Assembly (NCBI GenBank): GCA_030620375.1
Contig: JAUXEW010000033.1
Span: 1-17,177 of the forward strand
Reading direction: 5' to 3'
DNA: 17,177 nt
From: Desulfobacteraceae bacterium
GTDB lineage: Bacteria > Desulfobacterota > Desulfobacteria > Desulfobacterales > UBA5616
Shown here piece after piece: positions 6,530 through 13,142 of the stretch. Within the stretch, counting starts at the first letter, position 1. Every line of letters starts with the position of its first letter. The notes under the pieces are model-generated. The model was not told where the DNA came from, ran no database searches, and was given only the letters and a program-made list of their open reading frames with translations. Position numbers and translations under genes: made by a program.

Positions 6530-8134
6530 TTATGCCGGGGTTAACGGTAAAATATCCAGCTTTTTATTATGGGTCCAGGACCATTCAACTCGATCGTCGG
6601 TTTGATGATATTTCAGATAACCCGAACGAACCAGATCCGTTACAAGCATTTCAATTTTTTCCCTCTCCTTGCCCAATACACCAGAAAGCCTTTCAATGAG
6701 CACGGCCGCTATATGGCCTTTTGAAGAATGATCGGAAGCATAAACACCGTGATTTTCGATAATGTCTTCTGAAAAAAGTTGAAAAATCAAATGCATCCGC
6801 TGGTCACCCTCGACCTTAAGCCTCTCGATATCCGAACAATTACCATCCCGGTAACGTTTTAAAATGTCTTCCCAGTGTTTTTGAACCTCGGTTTCAAATT
6901 CTCCTACAAAGTCATTGATCTCTTTTTTACTGAGTCGAGAAGTACGAGTAATCGCCCGATTGGCATCGAATTCATCCCAATTGTCGGTGAGAAGTTCCAA
7001 GTCAAACCGATCCAATTCTTCCCATAACGTTGTCCCCGGAAAAGGGGCCAGATAATGGTATCCAAAGGGAACATCCAGTTCTTCGGCAAACGCCCGTGTA
7101 TCTTTCAAAGTTTGTTGGGTTTCACCCGGCAGGCCCACCATAAAGGACAAGAATATCCCCATCCCTACTTCCTTGCACATGGCAACAGCATTTCGCGCCT
7201 GATCCAATGTAATTCCCTTTTGTATCCTTTTTAGCATCTCCGGATTACCGGATTCAATGCCGAAACTGACGGTGTCGCATCCTGCTTTCAGCATGGTTTT
7301 GAGCACTTCTTTATTACAGGAATCCACCCTGGCAAAAGCCGCCCAACTAAAATTTAATCTCCGCTTCATTATTTCATCGCAAAACCATTTAACCCTTTTT
7401 TTGTTTGAGGTAAAAAAATCGTCGGCGATATTGATCCGTGTAAATCCATAGGAAAGGATGTCTTCAATTTCATCGGCCACAAGCTCCGGTGATCGGTAAC
7501 GGACTTTCGATCCAACCATGCGCCGGCCCTGACAGAAGATGCACCGATTGGGACATCCGCGACTGGTGATAATGCTGACCGGAAATCCAAGGGCCTGATA
7601 TCGGGAAACCGGCAACAGGTGGCGGGCGGGTAAGGGCAGCGTGTCTAAATCTCTAAGAACCTCCCTCGTCCCGGTAGTTACGAGTCGGCCGTCTTCTAAA
7701 AATGCGACCCCTTTGGTTTTGTGCCATGCAGATTTATCATGGAGCACCGGAATGAGTTCTTTTAGGGTGATTTCACCTTCTCCGATCACAATTAAATCAA
7801 TTTCAGGATATGCCGTTAACGTATTTTCAAAATCAAATGTAACATGGGGGCCCCCCATCATGGTGATAATAGATGGATTATGCTGCTTTACCGTTTTGAG
7901 AATGCCGGCGGCCCTATAAAAATTCATGGTTACGGAATTTGTACCCACCACATCCGGCTGGAAGGCATCCAATTCTTTTTTCAGTTTTTCCGGGTGGTAG
8001 CCTCTGACAATATAGTCGAAAATCCTTACATTTGCTCCGGATGCCTCAAATGCAGCGGCGACATAACAAATCCCCAGCGGGGGGGATGGCGCTTCTTCTA
8101 AAGGATACGGCGGCGCGATTAAAGCAACATTCAT
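6530..8134 (-). CDS. Radical SAM protein with N-terminal B12-binding-like domain
   Basis: The 534-aa protein has a Rossmann-like cobalamin-binding-type domain (about 1-140: MNVALIAPPYP, PPLGICYVAAAFE, PDVVGTNSVTM, MMGGPHVTF, DLIVIGEGE). A radical SAM core follows (about 183-400) with the 4Fe-4S motif C194-x3-C198-x2-C201 in ITSRGCPNRCIFCQG. SFGIESG (about 290) and GLPGET further on are standard SAM/glycyl-contact motifs. The C-terminal ~100 residues add a helical, winged-helix-like segment not part of the core. No DxHxxG motif is present, so cobalamin would bind base-off or not at all. Relatives modify lipids, cofactors, natural products or envelope molecules; the substrate cannot be read here. 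The start (AAGGG about 7 nt upstream) lies 12 bp after the glycosyltransferase stop, so the two are co-translated. Confidence 0.93.
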   Translation of the reverse strand: MNVALIAPPYPLEEAPSPPLGICYVAAAFEASGANVRIFDYIVRGYHPEKLKKELDAFQPDVVGTNSVTMNFYRAAGILKTVKQHNPSIITMMGGPHVTFDFENTLTAYPEIDLIVIGEGEITLKELIPVLHDKSAWHKTKGVAFLEDGRLVTTGTREVLRDLDTLPLPARHLLPVSRYQALGFPVSIITSRGCPNRCIFCQGRRMVGSKVRYRSPELVADEIEDILSYGFTRINIADDFFTSNKKRVKWFCDEIMKRRLNFSWAAFARVDSCNKEVLKTMLKAGCDTVSFGIESGNPEMLKRIQKGITLDQARNAVAMCKEVGMGIFLSFMVGLPGETQQTLKDTRAFAEELDVPFGYHYLAPFPGTTLWEELDRFDLELLTDNWDEFDANRAITRTSRLSKKEINDFVGEFETEVQKHWEDILKRYRDGNCSDIERLKVEGDQRMHLIFQLFSEDIIENHGVYASDHSSKGHIAAVLIERLSGVLGKEREKIEMLVTDLVRSGYLKYHQTDDRVEWSWTHNKKLDILPLTPA

Positions 8135-8146
8135 AAATCTACCCTT

Positions 8147-9025
8147 CTACGGTTGAACCTCTTTTTGAATATCTTCTTCCAAACCTTTCAAACATCGCGG
8201 CAGCGGATGGTCGAGAGGCTTAATCCTGTATGGATAGTTTTGTTTTGTCTCCGGGTTTATGGGTTGAACGTCAAAATGTGACGCGATCCACTTCTCCCGG
8301 TTTTCTTTAAATTTCATAAATACATTATCAAACCAGCCGTCTTTGATGCAGTTCGGCAGCCTCTCATTGTAATACTTCATCTTTATCAGTACCGACTGGG
8401 GAAGAACGTAAGAAAAATGGTAGGTATAGATCCCTCTATCGATAAAAAACTGGGGCGGAAAAGGTCTTCCCTGAACAACCTGTTTGCTAATCGGGTCATA
8501 ATACCCCCTTTGGGGGATGTGATGAACATACATGCCGTTCTTGTATCGATAAATCCGATCAATATGAAACCATTTCCATGACCATTTCTTTGGTGTACCG
8601 TTTTGTGCACCAATAACGGTATGGGCATCCCCCCAAAAAACGATTTGGGGGATGGCCATGGCATCATACTCGGGAAATTTTTTAAATAGCGATATAAGAT
8701 ACGGAATGTGAGCCGGGTCTACGAATTCATCCACATCAATGTGCCATACGATGTCCCCGGTAACCCGCTTGCTGTATTCATGGCACATATGGTTCTTGTC
8801 CCTCCATTTTTTTTGGATGAATTCAATTTTATTTTCAGGATCTGGAAAGCTTTGGATAAAATCAATGGTTTCATCCTGTGAGTTCCGGTGTCCGTGCAAT
8901 TTTTTCCATATATCATCACCGCCTTCACAAATTATGATCTGATGCGCATGCGGATAGAGCAATTCCAATTGATGCCTGATAAACGGCATGCCATCAACGA
9001 CAATGATGCCAAACGATATTTTCAC
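8147..9025 (-). CDS. Family 2-like glycosyltransferase
   Basis: The 292-aa protein looks like a cytoplasmic GT-A fold nucleotide-sugar transferase. Its N-terminus is MKISFGIIVVDGMPFIRHQLELLYP, followed by a strand with IICEGGDD. A metal-binding DVDEF motif lies at 97-101 (IVWHIDVDEFVDP). No transmembrane segment is visible, unlike many polysaccharide synthases. A YGC-type acceptor motif is not obvious, and the middle is rich in aromatic and histidine residues (KWSWKWFHIDRIYRYKNGMY). A stretch of six G residues about 11 nt upstream serves as ribosome binding site. It is the first gene of a two-gene unit with the radical SAM protein, so a shared glycan or glycosylated substrate is likely (inference). 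Confidence 0.85.
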   Translation of the reverse strand: MKISFGIIVVDGMPFIRHQLELLYPHAHQIIICEGGDDIWKKLHGHRNSQDETIDFIQSFPDPENKIEFIQKKWRDKNHMCHEYSKRVTGDIVWHIDVDEFVDPAHIPYLISLFKKFPEYDAMAIPQIVFWGDAHTVIGAQNGTPKKWSWKWFHIDRIYRYKNGMYVHHIPQRGYYDPISKQVVQGRPFPPQFFIDRGIYTYHFSYVLPQSVLIKMKYYNERLPNCIKDGWFDNVFMKFKENREKWIASHFDVQPINPETKQNYPYRIKPLDHPLPRCLKGLEEDIQKEVQP

Positions 9026-9113
9026 TTTTCATCCCCCCGGTGAATCTATCCGATAGATTTGGGAAACTATATGAATCAGGAATTGAGGAGTTTATCTGCT
9101 GATAGGCCGCTAT

Positions 9114-9140
9114 GAGACCTTTGCAAAACGTGACTTTTTG
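9114..9140 (+). repeat. Family C repeat (GAGACCTTTG...)
   Basis: The 27-bp segment begins GAGACCTTTGCAAAA and matches the reverse complement of 4814-4840 at 23 of 27 positions. Downstream sequence does not match the other copy further. It may be a remnant end of an IS5-like or MITE element; the second end was not found. Confidence 0.4.
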
Positions 9141-9314
9141 ATAGAAACTCCACGACCTTTCATATAAATAAAATATCGATTTTAATCAATCAATTGTTGC
9201 AGAAACCCCTTTGAAATCTCCTTTTATAGCAATCGTCAAAAATTTGTTCCCTTTAGTGAATGCCGCAGATGAATTCCAATTAAACCGCAATAGAGATATG
9301 AAACAATTTCCCTG

Positions 9315-9343
9315 TTGATGACTTGGTTATTATACACTATATT
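9315..9343 (+). promoter_or_regulatory. Sigma70-type promoter of the 111-aa protein / DUF1848 operon
   Basis: TTGATG (9315-9320), a 17-nt spacer, then TATATT (9338-9343), five of six matches to each consensus box. The implied start near 9350 gives a leader of about 29 nt before the ATG at 9379. Confidence 0.55.
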
Positions 9344-9378
9344 AGAAGCCAGCCAACCGACCAAAAAGAGTATTAGAC

Positions 9379-9714
9379 ATGGCCTCAGAAAATGATATCA
9401 TTTTAATCTATTTTAAAGATAAGCCCTTGGTATATGCCAGGGTAGAATCAATAACCGCAGATCACAAGCCGAATTGGTATCACGTGAAACTGTTATTGCT
9501 TAGTCTGCCGCTTCAAGTGGTCACATGGATATTAAGGGATTCGTATATAAGCGGTGATGAATTTACCATGAACGGTGATAAAATGCGCTTGGAAAAAGTG
9601 GTCAGCCCGAAAGAACCGGAAACCACATTGTCGGGAGAAAAAAAAGAAATCCCTTTAAAAAATAGCCGCAAAACAAAGGTGATATCCCTTAACGATCTTA
9701 AAAAACAGCTATAG
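9379..9714 (+). CDS. Small protein of unknown function upstream of DUF1848
   Basis: I do not recognise a named family. The 111-aa protein has a strand-rich N-terminal part (about 1-75): IILIYFKDKPLVYARVESI, then a tryptophan/histidine turn (PNWYHVKLLLLSLPLQVVTWILRDSYI) and a GDEFTMNGDKMRLEKV strand. The C-terminal 35 residues are basic and disordered-looking (KNSRKTKVISLNDLKKQL). The hydrophobic LLLLSLPLQVVTWIL stretch is too short and strand-like to be a sure membrane span. AAAGAG lies 8 nt upstream of the ATG. The DUF1848 gene follows after 7 bp, so translation of the two is probably coupled. A small SH3- or OB-like barrel that binds nucleic acid or protein is only a guess. Confidence 0.75.
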   Translation: MASENDIILIYFKDKPLVYARVESITADHKPNWYHVKLLLLSLPLQVVTWILRDSYISGDEFTMNGDKMRLEKVVSPKEPETTLSGEKKEIPLKNSRKTKVISLNDLKKQL

Positions 9715-9721
9715 AACCGAT

Positions 9722-10678
9722 ATGAGTCCTTCCACCCAAATTGTTATCTCCGCATCACGGCGAACCGATATCCCGGCATTTTATATGGACTGGTTCATGA
9801 AACAGATTAAAAGCGGCCTTTTTAAGGTGGTCAATCCGTTTAATCGGCAGGTTTCCGCTGTATCGGCCACACCGGATGATGTCCATACCATCGTTTTTTG
9901 GTCTAAAAATTTCGGACCTTTTATTAAAAACGGACATGGTGATATTCTTCAACAAATGGGCTATCATCTGTTTTTTAATTTCACCATCAACTCAGAATCC
10001 AAATTGCTTGAACCCAAGGTGCCGCCCTTAACGGAACGGCTTCATCAGCTTGAATATCTCTGCAATCACTTTGGCGCAAGATGTGTGAATCTGAGATTCG
10101 ATCCAATCTGTTTTTTTAAAACCGCAAAAGGCCGAATCGAAAATAATCTAACGGATTTCACCGTAATTACGGATATGGCCCATAAATGCGGAATTAAAAG
10201 GTGCATCACTAGCTTTATGGATCATTACCCCAAGATAAAAAAGAGAATTCAGTCCATACCGGGATTCCATTTTATAGACCCGGACCTCCATGAAAAAATT
10301 AAGATAGTGCTTTCAATTGAAAAGCGGCTGGGGGAAAAAAATATTCCGCTGATGACCTGCTGTGAAAAAGACCTCGTGGCAGCCCTTCCCCCGTCTTCTA
10401 ACATTACAAACGGTTCCTGCATTCCAAACGATTTTTTAGTCGAAATCTTCGGCGGGAATCTTTCGTTGAAAAAGGATTCCGGCCAACGGATAAAAAGCGG
10501 TTGCGGTTGCAAAAAATCAACCGATATCGGATCCTACCACCTTCATCCGTGTTATCATAATTGCTTGTTTTGTTATGCGAATCCGGTTTCAGACCATCGC
10601 CGGCCGGATAAGCGTGACAGCAAACCACCCCCCGCACGGCAGGATAAAAAGGAGTCAACCGAGAGAAAGGCGATTTAA
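9722..10678 (+). CDS. DUF1848 family protein with C-terminal radical-SAM-like CxxxCxxC cluster
   Basis: The 318-aa protein matches DUF1848: ISASRRTDIPAFYMDWF at 9-25, TIVFWSKNFGPF (56-67), NLRFDPICFF (123-132), and CCEKDL (213-218). Near the C-terminus there is a cysteine cluster of GCGCKKSTDIGSYHLHP then C277-x3-C281-x2-C284 followed by YANP. This spacing is the same as the canonical radical SAM 4Fe-4S motif but sits at the C-terminus instead of the N-terminus, a known feature of the family. The middle looks like an alternating alpha/beta barrel. Enzyme chemistry and substrate are not established. No ribosome binding site is apparent 7 bp after the preceding stop, so it depends on coupling to that gene. 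The last ~30 residues are basic and low-complexity. Confidence 0.88.
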   Translation: MSPSTQIVISASRRTDIPAFYMDWFMKQIKSGLFKVVNPFNRQVSAVSATPDDVHTIVFWSKNFGPFIKNGHGDILQQMGYHLFFNFTINSESKLLEPKVPPLTERLHQLEYLCNHFGARCVNLRFDPICFFKTAKGRIENNLTDFTVITDMAHKCGIKRCITSFMDHYPKIKKRIQSIPGFHFIDPDLHEKIKIVLSIEKRLGEKNIPLMTCCEKDLVAALPPSSNITNGSCIPNDFLVEIFGGNLSLKKDSGQRIKSGCGCKKSTDIGSYHLHPCYHNCLFCYANPVSDHRRPDKRDSKPPPARQDKKESTERKAI

Positions 10679-10690
10679 ATCCCCTTTTGA

Positions 10691-10721
10691 CCCCGAAACA
10701 AGCGGGCGGGGAAATATTAAA
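10691..10721 (+). repeat. Family B-like palindromic repeat, degraded
   Basis: CCCCG (10691-10695) and CGGGG (10707-10711) bracket AAACAAGCGGG, followed by AAATATTAAA. This recalls the CGGGGTATTAAA tail of the copies at 295 and 3822. It lies between the DUF1848 stop and the dusB start, and no Shine-Dalgarno sequence follows it before dusB. Confidence 0.35.
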
Positions 10722-10733
10722 AGATAATAAAAA

Positions 10734-11717
10734 ATGAATATCGGTTCCGTAAAGCTTGACAATATTACCATTTTCGCCCCTTTGGCGGGAATAACAAACT
10801 TGCCTCTTAGACTGCTTGCCAAAGAAGCAGGGTGTGCCCTGGTATGCTCGGAAATGATCAGCGCCAAAGGCCTGGTTTACAATTCCGCTAAGACGGTCAT
10901 GATGCTTGACAGCCACCCAAATGAAAAGCCTTTGTCCGTTCAAATATTTGGAACGGAACCGTCTGTTATGGCAGACGCGGCAGCCAGGGTTGAAGCCTCC
11001 GGAGCGGATATCATTGATATCAATTTCGGATGTTCGGTCAAAAAAGTAATAAAAACCGGGGCGGGTGCCGCCTTGATGAAAGACCCCGTACGGTCCGCTG
11101 AAATATTAAAGGCGGTCCGAAATAACGTAAAAATCCCGGTCACCATAAAGATCCGGTCAGGATGGGATCAAACGGGTGACCAGGCACTTGCTATTGCAAA
11201 TATTGCCCGGGACAATGGTGTAAACGCCGTTGTGGTTCACCCCCGGAGTGTAAAGCAGGGATTTCAAGGCAAGGCGGATTGGCCTCTTATTGCGCGGATT
11301 AAGCAACAGATAGAAATTCCCGTCATTGGAAACGGGGATGTGGTCTCTCCGGATGATGCCCTTCGGATGCAAAAAGAGACCGGATGTGATGCCGTAATGG
11401 TCGGCAGGGGGGCCCTCGGGAGACCATGGATATTTTCCCAGATCCTGGCATTGATCAACGGAGATGAAATCCCGGTAATCAGCCATTTAATCCGTTTTGA
11501 AACCATGATACGATATCTTGAAACATCGGTGACTTATCTGGGAGAAAAACGGGCGTGCTTTATGATGCGGAGTCGTTTGGAATGGTTTGTCAAGGGCTTG
11601 CCGTACAGCAGCAAATTTCGTCAATCCATTAAGAAAATTATTTCCAAGAATGAAGCGTTGGAACGAATAAGGTCATACCAAAAGACGCTGACAAATGGTT
11701 TTTCCCAACGAACTTGA
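10734..11717 (+). CDS. dusB: tRNA-dihydrouridine synthase, DusB-like
   Basis: FMN- and NADPH-dependent reduction of uridines in the tRNA D-loop. The 327-aa length fits DusB. Motifs in order: FAPLAGITNLPLRLLAKEAG (14-33), SVQIFGTEP (68-76), DIINDINFGC-type core ADIIDINFGC (91-100) with the catalytic Cys100, GAGAALMKDP (109-118), VTIKIRSGWD, VVVHPRS, IPVIGNGDV, and the FMN phosphate loop CDAVMVGRGALGRPWIF. After the catalytic Cys this protein has Ser101 where the family signature has Pro (GCS instead of GCP). The gene starts 55 bp after DUF1848 with no visible ribosome binding site. Its stop codon overlaps a TTGACA box that probably belongs to the promoter of the next gene. Confidence 0.94.
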   Translation: MNIGSVKLDNITIFAPLAGITNLPLRLLAKEAGCALVCSEMISAKGLVYNSAKTVMMLDSHPNEKPLSVQIFGTEPSVMADAAARVEASGADIIDINFGCSVKKVIKTGAGAALMKDPVRSAEILKAVRNNVKIPVTIKIRSGWDQTGDQALAIANIARDNGVNAVVVHPRSVKQGFQGKADWPLIARIKQQIEIPVIGNGDVVSPDDALRMQKETGCDAVMVGRGALGRPWIFSQILALINGDEIPVISHLIRFETMIRYLETSVTYLGEKRACFMMRSRLEWFVKGLPYSSKFRQSIKKIISKNEALERIRSYQKTLTNGFSQRT

Positions 11718-11742
11718 CACGCCTCTCGAACTTTGCCATAAA
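11714..11742 (+). promoter_or_regulatory. Possible promoter of the iron alcohol dehydrogenase gene
   Basis: TTGACA (11714-11719) overlaps the dusB stop codon. A 17-nt spacer leads to CATAAA (11737-11742), four of six consensus -10 positions. The predicted leader of roughly 145 nt contains the family A hairpin at 11803-11845. Confidence 0.4.
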
Positions 11743-11802
11743 AGGGTCGAGATCTTTGATAAGTGCACCATTTCGTTTGAGTTCAAGACAGGCAAAATTC
11801 TA

Positions 11803-11845
11803 GTAAACTACCACCCGCATAGCGGGTGGCTTTCTTTTCCCGCAA
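11803..11845. repeat. Family A palindromic repeat in the alcohol dehydrogenase leader
   Basis: A perfect 8-bp stem CCACCCGC (11811-11818), loop ATA, GCGGGTGG (11822-11829), then CTTTCTTTTCCCGCAA. Positions 11813-11845 are identical to 1-33, after which the two copies diverge, so hairpin 2 is truncated here. The sequence is in an open frame with the downstream gene, which would tempt automated start calls to include it. Confidence 0.7.
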
Positions 11846-11892
11846 TCGACGACCGACACCGATTAACGGACAGATTTAAAGGAAAACGATAC

Positions 11893-13050
11893 ATGAAAGA
11901 ACTGAAGTTTGATGGTCGAATGGTCCCCCGCATTACCTTTGGGTGCGGATGTATTCAAAACATCGGTGATGAAATCAAAGCCCTCAACGGAACCAATGTT
12001 CTTCTGGTATGCGATACGGCATTAAGTGTCCTCGGTATTACCGATAAGATTAAAACTATCATTGAAAAAAACGGTATAACAACAGTTGTGTTTGATAACA
12101 CTGAACCGGAACCTTCCCTGGAGACCGCTGATGAATGCGCCAAGGCGGGTCGTATCGGTCAATGCGATTTCGTAGTGGGGGTGGGCGGCGGCAGCAGCAT
12201 GGATACGGCTAAGGCGGCAGCGGTTCTTTTAACCAATGAAGGATCGGCCAGGGATTATCAGGGCCAAAACCTGGTTAAAAATCCGGGTGTCACAACCGTC
12301 ATGGTCCCCACAACTGCGGGAACAGGAAGTGAAGTAACCGGGGTTGCGGTCCTTATTAATCGGGAAAAAAAATTAAAACTGGGAATTAATACCCCATATG
12401 TTATTCCTTTCCTGTCATTGCTCGATCCGGAGCTAACGGTTACGCTTCCCCCTCAGATTACGGCCAGTACCGGTATGGACGCATTAACCCATGCTGTGGA
12501 ATCCTATATTTCAAAAAATTCAACCCCGTTAAGTGAAATATTTTCACTAAAAGCGGTTGAATGTACCGCCAAACACCTTAAGACCGCTGTTGAAAACCCC
12601 AATGACCTGGAAGCTCGCAGCCAAATGCTCTTCGGAAGCTGCTTGGCCGGTCTCGCCATCTTAAACGGTGGGGTATGCGCCGCCCATGCCATGTCTTATC
12701 CCATGAGTGTATTTCATGGAATCCCGCATGGTGTGGGATGCGGTATTCTTTTGCCGCGGGTAGTTGAACAAAATAAAGAACATGCCGGGGAAAAAATTGT
12801 AAAACTCTGGGAAACCGTCAGTGAAGAAAAATCAGCTTCAAAAGAGCAGGCGGCGGACCGATTCATTGACTTTCTGAATGATTTGGTAATATCTACCGGC
12901 TTAAATGATCTGTTGAAAAATTATAAAATCACCGCAAAGGAGATTGAAAACCTGTCGGAAAAAACCATGGTCTTATCCGGAGTAATTGCCAACAACCCCG
13001 CCCCGTTTACGATCGAAGATGCCAAAACCATTCTCGAAAAGGTATGCTAA
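11893..13050 (+). CDS. Iron-containing (group III) alcohol dehydrogenase
   Basis: NAD(P)-dependent oxidoreductase for an alcohol/aldehyde pair, cytoplasmic. With the ATG at 11893 it has 385 aa, the usual size. The nucleotide site is GGGSSMDTAK (98-107), with PTTAGTGSEVT at 139-149. The metal ligands are Asp196 and His200 in MDALTHAVESY, His265 in CAAHAMSYP and His279 in FHGIPHG, the same pattern as FucO-type enzymes. The frame is open for another 66 codons upstream, but that part overlaps the dusB end and translates a family A palindrome, so the ATG at 11893 (AAAGGA about 11 nt upstream) is preferred. Which alcohol is used cannot be read. Its place before metF suggests an anaerobic fermentation or alcohol-oxidation role. 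Confidence 0.95.
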   Translation: MKELKFDGRMVPRITFGCGCIQNIGDEIKALNGTNVLLVCDTALSVLGITDKIKTIIEKNGITTVVFDNTEPEPSLETADECAKAGRIGQCDFVVGVGGGSSMDTAKAAAVLLTNEGSARDYQGQNLVKNPGVTTVMVPTTAGTGSEVTGVAVLINREKKLKLGINTPYVIPFLSLLDPELTVTLPPQITASTGMDALTHAVESYISKNSTPLSEIFSLKAVECTAKHLKTAVENPNDLEARSQMLFGSCLAGLAILNGGVCAAHAMSYPMSVFHGIPHGVGCGILLPRVVEQNKEHAGEKIVKLWETVSEEKSASKEQAADRFIDFLNDLVISTGLNDLLKNYKITAKEIENLSEKTMVLSGVIANNPAPFTIEDAKTILEKVC

Positions 13051-13062
13051 CGGGAAGAATGA

Positions 13063-13093
13063 TTGAAGCTCCCCGCAGTAAGCTGCGGGGATA
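13063..13093 (+). repeat. Family B palindromic repeat, good short copy
   Basis: TTGAAGCT, then CCCCGCAG (13071-13078), loop TAAG, CTGCGGGG (13083-13090). The 8-bp stem is perfect, the cleanest family B hairpin in the window. It lies 20 bp after the dehydrogenase stop. It lacks a T-tract, so it is not a classical terminator. Confidence 0.6.
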
Positions 13094-13142
13094 GAGTTGC
13101 CACTTAATTAAGATACAAGTTAAGCTTAAAGAATTAAAACCG

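Larger units (their letters stand above)
9026..9378. other. Divergent intergenic region of 353 bp
   Basis: It separates the minus-strand glycosyltransferase operon from the plus-strand 111-aa/DUF1848 operon. It is AT-rich and holds a family C repeat (9114-9140) and a good plus-strand promoter (9315-9343). A promoter for the minus-strand operon is expected but none was clear. No small gene with a credible ribosome binding site was found. Confidence 0.6.

Noticed and set aside
10404..10943. A 179-codon open frame on the minus strand
   Set aside because: It lies antisense across the end of DUF1848 and the start of dusB, both with strong family motifs, and its translation shows no recognisable domain.
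11695..11892. Upstream extension of the alcohol dehydrogenase by 66 codons
   Set aside because: It overlaps dusB, translates a palindromic repeat, and would make the enzyme longer than its family; the ATG at 11893 gives the standard 385 aa.
1..13093. CRISPR array from the many palindromic repeats
   Set aside because: The repeats are dispersed singly between genes, differ in sequence, are not regularly spaced, and no cas gene is present.
13063..13093. Intrinsic terminator after the alcohol dehydrogenase
   Set aside because: The hairpin is perfect but no T-run follows on either strand, and the same unit occurs upstream of genes; treated as a family B repeat.
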